Shown piece by piece: positions 24,353-36,352 of a stretch of DNA of 64,000 nucleotides. Numbering within the stretch: position 1 is the first letter of the stretch; every line of letters starts with the position of its first letter. This stretch comes from Anaeromyxobacter sp. Lineage in GTDB: Bacteria > Myxococcota > Myxococcia > Myxococcales > Anaeromyxobacteraceae. The stretch is taken from positions 434,001 to 498,000 of the forward strand of contig JADKCZ010000003.1 in the NCBI GenBank assembly GCA_016718565.1, in the 5' to 3' direction. Below the pieces are notes generated by a model. The model ran no database searches. It had not been told where the DNA came from and was given only the letters and a program-made list of their open reading frames with translations. The translations under genes were made by a program, and so were the position numbers.

Positions 24353-26119
24353 GTGCTCCTCCCCGGCCAGCCCATCGTCACCCTCGAGCGGGCCAGCGTG
24401 ACGCTGGGCGGGGCGCCGGTGCTGCGCCGGGTGAGCCTGGCGCTGCGGGCCGGCGACCGGCTCGGCGTGCTGGGGGCCAACGGGTCCGGCAAGTCCACGC
24501 TGCTCCGGCTGCTGCGCGGCGACCAGTGGCTCGACCCGCTCCGGCCGGGCCGGCGCACCTTCCACGTGCCGGACGACCCGCAGCAGAGCCCCATCGGCGC
24601 CAGCGAGCGGATGGCCACCTGCGGCCCGGAGGACCAGGACGCCTACGCCCGCAAGGAGCTCGACCTGCCGGTGGAGGCGGTGATCCGCTCCGGGCTGGAC
24701 GGCGCCCTCTACCCGGCGGATGGGCCGACCCCGGCCCGCGCGGCGCGCGTGCTGGCGGCGGCCCGCGCCATGGGGGTCGAGCCGCTCCTGGGGCGATCCA
24801 TCCTGTCCCTGTCGCGCGGCGAGGCGCGCGCGGCGCTGGTGGCGCGCGCCCTGGCCCCGGCGCCCGACGTGCTGCTCCTCGACGAGGTGTGCGACGGGCT
24901 GGACGCCGCGGCGCGGTCCCGGCTCCTGGCGCGGCTGGCCGCCGTGGCGGCCGGGGGCACCACGGTGGTGACCGCGGTGCACCGCGCCGAGGAGCTGTTC
25001 GAGGGGGTGGACCGCGCCCTCTGGCTGGTGGCCGGGCGGGTGGCGGCCGCGGGCGGGCGCGCCGAGGTGGTGGCGCGGTGGCGGGAGGCGTTCGGGAGAG
25101 ACCGGGCGCGCCGGAGCTCCGAGGCGCCCCCTCACCCCGGCCCTCTCCCCCAGCGGGCTGGGGGAGAGGGTGAGCAGACCGTGGACCGGGCCCGCAGGCG
25201 CCCCCTCACCCCGACCCGCTCCCCCAGCGAGTTGGGGGAGCGGGAGAACAACCCGGGGCTCCCAGCCTTGCCGGGGGAGAGTGTGAGCACCGCGCGGCGC
25301 CCAGCCCTGCTCGCACTTCCGCCTGGAGAGGGGCACTCCAGGTCTGCTCCCTCTCCCCTCCGGGGAGAGGGCCGAGGTGACGGGATCCGGCGTCCGCCGG
25401 GTTCGCCCCCTCTCCCCTCCGGGGAGAGGGCCGGGGTGAGGGGGAGGTGCTGGCCCGACCTCTTCCGCCTCTCGGGCGTCACCGTCCTCGTCGATGGCCG
25501 GGCGGTGCTCGACCGGGTCAGCTGGCGGGTGCGGCGCGGCGAGGCCTGGGCGGTCACGGGCCCCAACGGCGCGGGCAAGTCCACCCTGCTGCGGCTGCTG
25601 GCCGGCGAGGAGCAGCCAGCCCGCGGCACCATCCACCGGCTCGACCTCGGCCCGCGCGCCGACGCCGCCCAGCTCCGGATCCGGCTCGGGCAGGTCTCAC
25701 CGGAGCTGCAGGCGCGCCACCGCTTCGACGCCAGCGGCGCCGACCTGGTCCTCTCCGGCTTCGAGGGCACCATCGGCCTGGCCGGCGCACCCAGCGCGGG
25801 CCAGCGCCGGCAGGCCGCCGCCGCGCTCGCCGGGCTGGGCCTGGCCCGGCTGGCCAGGCGGCGCATCCTCACCTGCTCCTACGGCGAGCTGCGGCTCCTG
25901 CTGCTGGCGCGGGCGCTGGCCCCGGCGCCCGACGTCCTCCTCCTCGACGAGCCGTTCGCGGGGCTGGACCCCCGGGCCCGCGCCATCCTCGGCGCCGCCG
26001 TGGAGCGGGCCGTGCGCGCCGGCGTCGGCCTGGTGCTGGTGACCCACCACGAGGACGAGGTGCCTGCGGTGGTGCGCCGTCGGGCCAGGCTGGAGGGCGG
26101 CCGGCTGGTCGAGACCTGA
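24353..26119 (+). CDS. ModF/PhrA-like double ABC ATPase with repeat-encoded linker
   Basis: 588 residues with two ABC domains and no membrane part. Domain 1: GANGSGKST at 41-49, signature LSRGE, Walker B VLLLDEV. Domain 2: GPNGAGKST near 404-412, signature CSYGELR, Walker B LLLDEPFAGLD and switch VTHHEDE. E. coli ModF is a 490-residue tandem ATPase of this type. The extra length here is a stretch of about 106 codons (258-364) encoded by palindromic repeats (25127-25444); without them the protein would be about 482 residues. Function in ModF proteins is unclear (linked to molybdate or photorepair); soluble, no permease nearby. Confidence 0.8.
   Translation: MLLPGQPIVTLERASVTLGGAPVLRRVSLALRAGDRLGVLGANGSGKSTLLRLLRGDQWLDPLRPGRRTFHVPDDPQQSPIGASERMATCGPEDQDAYARKELDLPVEAVIRSGLDGALYPADGPTPARAARVLAAARAMGVEPLLGRSILSLSRGEARAALVARALAPAPDVLLLDEVCDGLDAAARSRLLARLAAVAAGGTTVVTAVHRAEELFEGVDRALWLVAGRVAAAGGRAEVVARWREAFGRDRARRSSEAPPHPGPLPQRAGGEGEQTVDRARRRPLTPTRSPSELGERENNPGLPALPGESVSTARRPALLALPPGEGHSRSAPSPLRGEGRGDGIRRPPGSPPLPSGERAGVRGRCWPDLFRLSGVTVLVDGRAVLDRVSWRVRRGEAWAVTGPNGAGKSTLLRLLAGEEQPARGTIHRLDLGPRADAAQLRIRLGQVSPELQARHRFDASGADLVLSGFEGTIGLAGAPSAGQRRQAAAALAGLGLARLARRRILTCSYGELRLLLLARALAPAPDVLLLDEPFAGLDPRARAILGAAVERAVRAGVGLVLVTHHEDEVPAVVRRRARLEGGRLVET
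25127..25444. repeat. Cluster of palindromic repeats inside the ModF-like gene
   Basis: At least four units of the same CCCTCTCCCC/GGGGAGAGGG family as 9891-10033, alternating in direction: CCCTCTCCCCCAGC ... GGGGGAGAGGG, CCGCTCCCCCAGC ... GGGGGAGCGGG, then two CCCTCTCCCCTCCGGGGAGAGGG units. The block starts with CCCCTCACCCCGG and ends with CCGGGGTGAGGGG. Its 318 bases equal 106 codons with no stop in the gene's frame, giving peptide phrases such as PHPGPLPQRAGGEG and SPLRGEGRGD. Confidence 0.85.
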
Positions 26120-26249
26120 GCGCCCGGGGCGCCCCCGCCGGACGCCCATCGCGCCGCCGGCACCGCCCGTCGGCCACCCCGGCGCGGCCCAGCCGCCCCC
26201 GCCGGAGCCGGGGCGCGGGCCGACCGGCTTCGGCCCACCTGGCGGTGGC

Positions 26250-26891
26250 TCAGCTCCGGCTCACCCGGATGGCGTCGGCCAGCTCGTTCTGCGGCGCGGC
26301 CGCCGCGGCGTCGCGCGGGAAGTGCTCCGCCAGCCGGGCGCCACAGCGCGAGATGGCCTCCTCGAAGCCCTGGCCGGGCGCGCCGCGGCGCAGGCCCCCC
26401 GCCAGCGCCCGCACCGCCTCGTCCCAGCCGGCCTCGCCCATGCGGGCGTGGATGCCGTGGTCGCCGAGCACCACCGCCTCGTGCTCGAAGAGCGAGGCGA
26501 ACACCAGCACGCCGGTCCCCTCGGCGGTGCGGTGCAGGCCGTGCTCGTGGAAGGCGCGCAGCGCGCGGGCCCGGGCCGCCTGGTCCATGGCGCGGCGGCC
26601 CACCAGCAGCCGCTCCAGCGGGTCCCACATGGCCAGCAGGGCCCCCAGGCCGCCCGCCGCCGCCTGCAGCAGCGGCAGCTCGGCCAGGGTGAGCGGCAGG
26701 TCGAGCAGCAGCACCACGAAGGTGGCCAGCCCGGCGCCCAGCAGCGCGCCGCGGAAGCGCGCCTCCGGGTAGGCGTCGCTCTTCTCGACCACCACCGGCA
26801 CGATCTGGCCGCGCGAGCCGGCCTCGGCCTGCCGCACCGCCTGGTTGACGCGCCCGCGCGCCGCCTCGTCGAAGAGCTGGGTGACGTCCAT
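26250..26891 (-). CDS. TPM-domain membrane protein
   Basis: 213 residues. The N-terminus (INQAVRQAEAGSRGQIVPVVVEKSD) opens a TPM/Psb32-like fold interrupted by two membrane helices (about 46-90, GALLGAGLATFVVLLLDLPLTLA and LLQAAAGGLGALLAMWD), then continues ARALRAFHEHGLHRTAEGTGVLVFASLFEHEAVVLGDHGI, the typical TPM strand-helix pattern. It is the third gene of a lemA-TPM-TPM unit, 8 bases after the previous gene. The gene product is probably an inner membrane protein; biochemical role unknown. Confidence 0.85.
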   Translation of the reverse strand: MDVTQLFDEAARGRVNQAVRQAEAGSRGQIVPVVVEKSDAYPEARFRGALLGAGLATFVVLLLDLPLTLAELPLLQAAAGGLGALLAMWDPLERLLVGRRAMDQAARARALRAFHEHGLHRTAEGTGVLVFASLFEHEAVVLGDHGIHARMGEAGWDEAVRALAGGLRRGAPGQGFEEAISRCGARLAEHFPRDAAAAAPQNELADAIRVSRS

Positions 26892-26899
26892 GCCGCCTC

Positions 26900-27673
26900 C
26901 TACCAGGAGCCCGAGCTGCCGCCGCCGGAGAAGCCCCCGCCGCCGCCGCCCCAGCCACCACCACCGCCGCCGCCACCCCAGCCGCCGCCCCGGTCCCGGC
27001 CCAGGCCGCCCAGCAGGCCACCCAGCACCGCGCCGGTCACGAACGAGCCGCCGCCGTCGTGCAGGCCGCGGCGCCGCCGCCCGCTGAACCCGAAGAACAC
27101 GGCCCGCAGGATCAGGAAGAGGATGAAGAGCCCCACGAAGCCCAGGCCGGAGCGGCGCCCGCCCTGGCTCGGCCGCGAGGCCTGCCGGCGCGCCTCCTCG
27201 GGCGCCAGCGCCCCGGTGGCGGAGAGGATGCCCAGGCCGGCGTCGTAGAGCCCGTCGCCGTAACGCCCCTGGCGGAAGGCCGGCGCCATCACCTCCCGCA
27301 CCAGCCGGGAGGCCTGCGCGTCGGTCAGCAGCCCCTCCAGGCCGCCGCCCACCTCGATCCGCATCTTCCGGTCGTCGCGCGCCACCACCACCAGCACGCC
27401 GTCGTCGCCGGCGGCGCTGCCGAGCTTCCAGGCCTCGGCCACCCGGATGGAGAAGTCCTCGATGGGATCCCCGTCCAGCGAGGGGACGAGCAGGAACTGG
27501 AGCTGGACCCGCTGGCCGCCCTGGCCCTCCAGCCCGGCGCGCGACAGCGCCTCGAGCCGGCTCCGCTCGGTGCGCGAGAGCAGCCCGGCCTCGTCCACCA
27601 CCGGGCCGGTCAGGCTGGGGACGGGCGCCGCGGCCGACAGGGCCAGCAGCGCCGCCAGGGCGAGGGCGCTCAT
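26900..27673 (-). CDS. TPM-domain protein of the YgcG type with Gly-rich tail
   Basis: 257 residues with a signal peptide (LALAALLALSAAAPVPS), a TPM domain (VDEAGLLSRTERSRLEALSR ... DDGVLVVVARDDRKMRIEVGGGLEGLLTDAQASRLV), one membrane helix (LGFVGLFILFLILRAVFFGF) and a C-terminal run of glycines with Trp and Ser (GGGFSGGGSSGSW), the hallmark end of YgcG proteins. These almost always pair with LemA, as here; they are thought to act at the envelope but the reaction is not known. Confidence 0.9.
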   Translation of the reverse strand: MSALALAALLALSAAAPVPSLTGPVVDEAGLLSRTERSRLEALSRAGLEGQGGQRVQLQFLLVPSLDGDPIEDFSIRVAEAWKLGSAAGDDGVLVVVARDDRKMRIEVGGGLEGLLTDAQASRLVREVMAPAFRQGRYGDGLYDAGLGILSATGALAPEEARRQASRPSQGGRRSGLGFVGLFILFLILRAVFFGFSGRRRRGLHDGGGSFVTGAVLGGLLGGLGRDRGGGWGGGGGGGGWGGGGGGFSGGGSSGSW

Positions 27674-27680
27674 CGGCCCG

Positions 27681-28262
27681 TCAGAACTTCACGGCGGGGG
27701 GCTTGGCGGCGTCCGGCGCGGTGGCCTGGAACTGGGCCTTGGGCTGCTTCTTGTAGAACATCGAGTTGGTCCAGCTGGTGGGCGGCACGGTGACCAGGTC
27801 GTTGAAGGCCTGCACCGTCTCGATGAAGCGGCGGCGCGCGATGGCGATGCGGTTCTCGGTCCCCTCCAGCTGGGCCTGCAGGTCGCGGAAGGCGCCGTCG
27901 GCCTTGAGCTGCGGGTAGGCCTCGGACACCGCCAGCAGCCGGCCGAGCGCGCTCTTGAGCTGGCCCTGGGCCTCCTCGAACTGCTTGAGCCGCTCCGGGG
28001 TGAGGTCGTTGACGGTCAGGGTCACCGAGGTGGCCTTGGCGCGGGCCTCCACCACCGCCTCCAGCGTCTCGCGCTCGTGGGCGGCGTAGCCCTTCACCGT
28101 GGCCACCAGGTTCGGGACCAGGTCGGAGCGGCGCTGGTACTGGTTCTCCACCTCGGCCCAGGCGCCGCTGACGGCGTTCTCGGCCTGGGGGATGGACTGG
28201 ACGCCGCAGCCGGCCAGCAGCACGGCGGCGGCGAGTGGGACGGCGAGGCGGGTGGTGGTCAT
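27681..28262 (-). CDS. lemA: LemA family protein
   Basis: 193 residues. Signal with lipobox LLAGC (Cys 19), then the LemA coiled-coil core: YQRRSDLVPNLVATVKGYAAHERETLEAVVEARAKA, followed by LLAVSEAYPQLKAD and the C-terminal ENRIAIARRRFIETVQAFN. LemA proteins are membrane-tethered with an outside helical bundle. First of three genes (lemA, TPM, TPM). The 60 bases before the ATG are unusually AT-rich, with a TATAGT hexamer, and are probably the operon promoter. Confidence 0.93.
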   Translation of the reverse strand: MTTTRLAVPLAAAVLLAGCGVQSIPQAENAVSGAWAEVENQYQRRSDLVPNLVATVKGYAAHERETLEAVVEARAKATSVTLTVNDLTPERLKQFEEAQGQLKSALGRLLAVSEAYPQLKADGAFRDLQAQLEGTENRIAIARRRFIETVQAFNDLVTVPPTSWTNSMFYKKQPKAQFQATAPDAAKPPAVKF

Positions 28263-28362
28263 GGTGTGGTTCTCCCCCGGAAGCCATACTGCGACAATGA
28301 GAAAGTTATGAATCATCACCTTCACTATATGAGCACTCCGCCGGGCCTGCGAAGGACCCGGC

Positions 28363-28983
28363 TCAGGGTCGCCGGTCCACCGCCACCACCCGCGCGGTCC
28401 ACGGGCACCACTGCCGCACCGTGCCGAGCCAGTAGGGCAGGTCGGCCTGGACCGAGCTCGGGCAGGCGTCGCACAGCTCCACGGTGACGTCGGCGAAGGC
28501 CGGGGTGGCCGGGTCGGGGTGGAAGCTCCACTGGTCGTCGCAGTCGGCGCCGGCCCTGAGATCGAAGACCGGGATCCGCGCCGGGGCCGCGCCGGTGCGC
28601 ATGGCGTCGGCCTGGTCGGCGAAGGCGCCGCTGCTGGTCCAGAGCTTGACCGCCTGGGTGCAGACCTCGAGCGTGACGAAGGCGCCCCCGCTCCGGCTGG
28701 TGCAGCTGGCGCCGGGGTCGGGGACGCACTGGCCCGCCACGCAGCCCAGCCCGCCGCCGCAGGCGCGGCCGCAGCGGCCGCAGTGGTCCACGTCGGAGGC
28801 CACGTCGATGCAGATGCCGTCGCACTCCACCAGCGGGCGGGGGCACGGCTCGGGGGTGCAGCCGGCCAGCGGCGCGGCCAGCGCGGCGGCCAGGGCCGCG
28901 GCCAGCAGCCCGGGGCGCGAGCCCGGGCTCGGGTGAGCCGGACGGTGGGCGCCGGCGGCGCAGGGACTGGCGAGGGGAGCCAC
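28363..28983 (-). CDS. Cysteine-rich lipoprotein
   Basis: About 206 residues from GTG 28983 (a GTG at 29040 is also possible; neither has a good ribosome site). Signal with lipobox PLAGC. The mature start has a Cys-rich motif, CPRPLVECDGICIDVASDVDHCGRCGRACGGGLGCVAGQC, typical of myxobacterial surface lipoproteins (the DHCGxCGxxC unit repeated in many cell-surface proteins). The rest has paired cysteines (ADCDDQW, CDACPSS) and may be a disulfide-stabilised binding domain. Function not known. Divergent from the alkyltransferase-like gene. Confidence 0.75.
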   Translation of the reverse strand: MAPLASPCAAGAHRPAHPSPGSRPGLLAAALAAALAAPLAGCTPEPCPRPLVECDGICIDVASDVDHCGRCGRACGGGLGCVAGQCVPDPGASCTSRSGGAFVTLEVCTQAVKLWTSSGAFADQADAMRTGAAPARIPVFDLRAGADCDDQWSFHPDPATPAFADVTVELCDACPSSVQADLPYWLGTVRQWCPWTARVVAVDRRP

Positions 28984-29054
28984 ACGGGGAGCGTAGCCGG
29001 GAACCCGCGCCTGCGTGGTAGACCACTCGGGTCCTGACACGGGAGGGCGGCGCC

Positions 29055-29447
29055 ATGGGACGCCTCGGACGGGGTGACGCAGGGCCGGGCGCGGCGGGCG
29101 GGCGGGGCGCCGGCGGCGTGGTGGTGAAGTTCGAGCCCTTCTACCGGGTGGTGCGGCGCATCCCGCGCGGGCGGGTGGCCACCTACGGGCAGGTGGCGGC
29201 CCTGGCCGGGCGGCCGCGCGGGGCGCGCCTGACCGGGTATGCGCTGGGGGCGCTGCGCACCACCGTGAACGACGTGCCCTGGCAGCGGGTGCTGGGGGCG
29301 CGCGGCCGCGACCGGGCCGGGGTCTCGCTCAAGGACCCGATCGGCGCCGGCGTCCAGCAGGCGCTGCTGGAGCGCGAGGGCGTGACCTTCGACGCCCGCG
29401 GCCGGGTGGACCTCGCCCGGTTCGGCTGGCGGCCCCGCCGCCGCTGA
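29055..29447 (+). CDS. Alkyltransferase-like protein (ATL), catalytically inactive MGMT homologue
   Basis: 130 residues from ATG 29055 with a GGGAGGG site. The winged-helix DNA-binding domain of O6-alkylguanine transferases is clear: FYRVVRRIPRGRVATYGQVAALAG, then GYALGALR. At the active site, where MGMT has PCHRV, this protein reads PWQRVLGARG (Trp at about 76), the ATL signature. ATL proteins bind O6-alkylguanine by base flipping and hand the lesion to nucleotide excision repair instead of removing the alkyl group. About 22 extra residues precede the core. Confidence 0.9.
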   Translation: MGRLGRGDAGPGAAGGRGAGGVVVKFEPFYRVVRRIPRGRVATYGQVAALAGRPRGARLTGYALGALRTTVNDVPWQRVLGARGRDRAGVSLKDPIGAGVQQALLEREGVTFDARGRVDLARFGWRPRRR

Positions 29448-29510
29448 GGGGGCCACCGCCGACCGCGGCGGCGGCGGCGCCGGCCCGGCGGATCCCGGGC
29501 CGACCCTGCC

Positions 29511-32033
<2,523 letters not shown>

Positions 32034-32235
32034 GCGCTGACTCCTTCACCGTGGGTCCGGCCCGCCGCCGGCGCCGGAAAGGCGGGAGTCTACCCCGGGT
32101 TCGGCGCGGACGCTGCGGCCAAGGGGCGGGGGGCGGGTTGGCGGTTTTTGCACCTGGCGGTCGGGCACGGAGGACGACGCCGGGCGAGGGGGTGGGTGCG
32201 CCGCCCCCTCCCGCCAGCCCGCCAGCCGCCTCACG

Positions 32236-33633
<1,398 letters not shown>

Positions 33634-33987
33634 GCACCGATGGTCTCATGCGTTCCGGAGCCCTCCTGGAACGCACGCATTCGCGCGCTGGCTGCACCGG
33701 CGACGGCACCCCTCCGCGACCCCGCCAGCGCGGGCGCGCGCGCGCCAGGCGAGCCCCAGCGCTGCGAGGGGCCTCCTCCTGCACGAGCATGTCAGCGCAA
33801 GTGCTCGATGGTCGAAATCGCGTCAAGCGTTTCCGGCGATTCAGACCGCCGGAACCCAACTGGGACAGCGAATTCCGGCTTGGTCGAGGTCTCCGTCGAC
33901 TTCGCGTCGAGGTCGCGGTCGGGGTCAGCGCGCGGCCAGCCGGTTCGGGCTACGCTCCCGGCCTGCTCCTCCACCCACCGGCCCCGC
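33634..33987. other. 354-base gap without a gene
   Basis: Between the divergent HNH and membrane-protein genes. It holds a GC dinucleotide run near 33733-33748 and, at about 33878-33927, a degenerate GTCGAG/GGGGTC stretch related to the hexanucleotide tracts. No RNA gene, open frame with codon bias or clear promoter was recognised, although both flanking genes must be transcribed from here. Confidence 0.6.
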
Positions 33988-34389
33988 ATGCACCCCCTCC
34001 CGCACTCGCTTCGCTGGCCGCTCGTCGCCATCGCCCTCTTCCTGGCGCTCGGCGCCATCCCGGCCGGCGTCGCCTTCGTGCTCAGCCCGGACGGCTCGCT
34101 GGTCGGAATGCCGCTCGCCGTGCTGGGCGGCACGCCCTTCGACGACTTCCGCCTCCCAGGGCTGGTGCTGGCGACGGTGGTCGGCGGCAGCACCCTCGCC
34201 GCCGCGGGCCTGGTGGCGTCGGGCTCCCGTCGCGCGGCCGATGGGGCGCTGGTGGCCGGCGCCGTCACGCTGGGCTGGATCGCCTTCCAGGTGCTGCTCA
34301 TCGGCTACGTCAGCCGGCTCCAGCCGCTGGTGGCGCTGCTCGGCCTCGCGCTGGTCTGGCTGGCCTGGCGAGCGCGGGCTCGGGCGTAG
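33988..34389 (+). CDS. Four-helix membrane protein of unknown function
   Basis: 133 residues from ATG 33988 with four hydrophobic segments: WPLVAIALFLALGAIPAGVAFVL, LPGLVLATVVGGSTLAAAGLVA, ADGALVAGAVTLGWIAFQVLLIG and LQPLVALLGLALVWLAW. The last residues are basic (RARARA). No family is recognised with confidence. Convergent with the cupin gene. Confidence 0.7.
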   Translation: MHPLPHSLRWPLVAIALFLALGAIPAGVAFVLSPDGSLVGMPLAVLGGTPFDDFRLPGLVLATVVGGSTLAAAGLVASGSRRAADGALVAGAVTLGWIAFQVLLIGYVSRLQPLVALLGLALVWLAWRARARA

Positions 34390-34415
34390 CAGCCTCGCCG
34401 CAGGCCTGGCCGCGG

Positions 34416-34886
34416 TCAGGGAGGGTACGGCGTCCCATCCTTGTGGACGTACCTGCTCCCCCCAGTGTACCGGCCAGCCGTGAAGGCCAGGTCGAGATCC
34501 GGGTACTCGCCCCGGTCGCGGTCGTCGCGGTTGCTCACGGCCAGGAACCGGGCCGGGGCGGACGAGCGGTTCTGCAGGCAGTGGCCGTTCCTGCTCCCGG
34601 CCGGGAAGGCGGCGCAGTCGCCGGCCCGAACCACCTGCTCGCCCTCGTCGGTCACCAGGACCAGCTCGCCCTCGAGCATCCAGAGGAACTCGTCCTCCTC
34701 GGCGTGCCAGTGGCGCTGGCTCGACCAGGCGCCCGGCGGCAGGGTGCACTCGGACACGCCGAGCCGGGTCAGGCCGCCGGCCTCGCCGAGCCGGCGGAAG
34801 GTGCGGGCCCGGCACGGGGCGTCGAAGGGGGCCGGGTACTTGCTGCCGGTGAGCACGGGGAGCTGCTCGCGATCGATGACGGGCAT
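34416..34886 (-). CDS. Cupin-domain protein
   Basis: 156 residues from ATG 34886. The cupin motif 1 reads HWHAEEDEFLWMLEGELVLV (metal ligands His, His, Glu) and motif 2 AGDCAAFPAGSRNGHCLQN (His). The end carries YVHKDGTPYP. Small mononuclear cupins of this kind act as isomerases, dioxygenases or sugar-binding proteins; the substrate cannot be named. It lies downstream of the M20 dipeptidase gene on the same strand, 43 bases apart. Confidence 0.88.
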   Translation of the reverse strand: MPVIDREQLPVLTGSKYPAPFDAPCRARTFRRLGEAGGLTRLGVSECTLPPGAWSSQRHWHAEEDEFLWMLEGELVLVTDEGEQVVRAGDCAAFPAGSRNGHCLQNRSSAPARFLAVSNRDDRDRGEYPDLDLAFTAGRYTGGSRYVHKDGTPYPP

Positions 34887-34929
34887 GCGACACACCTCGG
34901 TGGCGCGCGGCGCGCGCCGGGCTCGGGCC

Positions 34930-36330
34930 TCACCCCTTCTTCAGCGCCGCCGCCAGCTCGGCGTAGAGGTGGATGGCGCTGCGGATGCCGCGCTGGAAGT
35001 CGCCCAGGTGCAGGCTCTCGTTCTCGGAATGGGCGTTGGAGTAGGGGTCCTCCACCCCGATGAGGATGGCCGGTGCGCCGCCGAGCGCCTTGGCGAACGG
35101 CTCGACGAAGCCGATCGAGCCGCCGCAGCCGATGGCCAGGCCGGGCCGCCCGAACCCCTTCTCCAGCGCCCGGAAGGAGGCGGCGAAGGCCGGGTGGTCC
35201 AGGTCGGTGAGCCAGGGCGGGCCGCAGGTCTCGACGTGCACCTTGAGCTCCAGCCCCCAGGGCACCGCCGCCCGCAGCGCCGCCACCAGCCGCTCGCGCA
35301 CGTCGTCCGGGTCCTGGTCGGGCACCAGCCGGATGCCCACCCGGGCCCAGGCCACGTCGTTGATGATGTTGCGGGCGTCCTTGCGGGAGGAGGCCTGGAA
35401 GGCGTTGATCGCCAGCGACGGCTGCCACCAGTTCTGCTCCAGCGGGTGGCGCCCGCCGAGCAGCTGCACCCCGGGGCGCACCTTGGCCTGCCGCCGGAAG
35501 TCGTCCTCGGTGATGGGCAGGGCGGCGATGGCGTCCGCCTGCGCCCTGCTGAGCGGCCGCACCCGGTCGTAGAGGCCGGGGATGGCGATGCGCCCGTCCG
35601 GCTCCACCAGCGTGGCCAGCATGCGGCACAGCGCCATGGCCGGATCCGGCACCGGGCCGCCCCACATGCCGGAGTGGACCGACTGCCCCAGGGCCCGCAC
35701 CTCCACGTCCACCGTCACCAGGCCGCGCAGCGCCACGGTGATGGAGGGGACGCCGGTGTCCACGTTGCCGGTGTCGGTGAGGATCATGGCGTCGGCGTCG
35801 AGCCGGGCCCGGAACTTCTGCAGGAAGGCGGTGAGGTGCTCGGAGCCGGTCTCCTCCTCGCCCTCGATGACGATCTTCACGTTGAGCGGCAGCTGCTTGG
35901 CGCCGCGCACCCAGGCGTCCACCGCCGCCACGTGGGTGAGGATGCCGGCCTTGTCGTCGGCCGCGCCGCGGCCGTAGAGCCGCCCGTCGCGCTCGCTGGG
36001 CTCGAAGGGCGGGCTCTTCCAGGCCTCCAGCTCGCCGGCCGGCTGCACGTCGTGGTGGGCGTAGAGCAGGACGGTGGGCGCCGCCGGGTCCACGATGCGC
36101 TCGCCGTAGACGTAGGGGTGGGCCCCCTCCACCTCCAGGACCTCCACCTTCTCGAAGCCCCGCCGCTTGAGCAGCTCCGCCACCGCGGTGGCGCTGCGGA
36201 CCACCTCGGTGGCCGGGAAGCCCTGGAAGGAGACCGAGGGAATGCGGACGAGCCGCTTCAGCTCGTCGAGGTAGATGGCGGCGTTCTTCTCGTAGTGGGC
36301 CAGGGCGAGGTCGACGGGCTGTTCGGGCAT
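34930..36330 (-). CDS. M20-family metallopeptidase (dipeptidase)
   Basis: 466 residues. Zinc ligands of the M20/CPG2 family are visible: LLYAHHDVQP, GRGAADDKAG, the catalytic EGEEETGSEH, and C-terminal NAHSENESLH. The lid/dimerisation domain lies between about residues 200 and 320 (HSGMWGGPVPDPAMAL). Likely a cytoplasmic dipeptidase or acylase. The ATG at 36330 faces the YcaO gene with only 22 bases between the start codons. Confidence 0.92.
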   Translation of the reverse strand: MPEQPVDLALAHYEKNAAIYLDELKRLVRIPSVSFQGFPATEVVRSATAVAELLKRRGFEKVEVLEVEGAHPYVYGERIVDPAAPTVLLYAHHDVQPAGELEAWKSPPFEPSERDGRLYGRGAADDKAGILTHVAAVDAWVRGAKQLPLNVKIVIEGEEETGSEHLTAFLQKFRARLDADAMILTDTGNVDTGVPSITVALRGLVTVDVEVRALGQSVHSGMWGGPVPDPAMALCRMLATLVEPDGRIAIPGLYDRVRPLSRAQADAIAALPITEDDFRRQAKVRPGVQLLGGRHPLEQNWWQPSLAINAFQASSRKDARNIINDVAWARVGIRLVPDQDPDDVRERLVAALRAAVPWGLELKVHVETCGPPWLTDLDHPAFAASFRALEKGFGRPGLAIGCGGSIGFVEPFAKALGGAPAILIGVEDPYSNAHSENESLHLGDFQRGIRSAIHLYAELAAALKKG

Positions 36331-36352
36331 GGTCCGGGATATAAGGGAGCCG

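Noticed and set aside
21965..25636. A 1223-residue frame joining the response regulator with a long N-terminal part
   Set aside because: The upstream part is antisense to the sensor and ATPase genes and contains repeat-encoded low-complexity sequence; the regulator clearly starts at GTG 23053.
24353..26119. Two separate ABC ATPase genes rather than one
   Set aside because: The frame is open across the repeat block and the total matches the tandem ModF architecture once the repeats are removed; kept as one gene, with the alternative stated.
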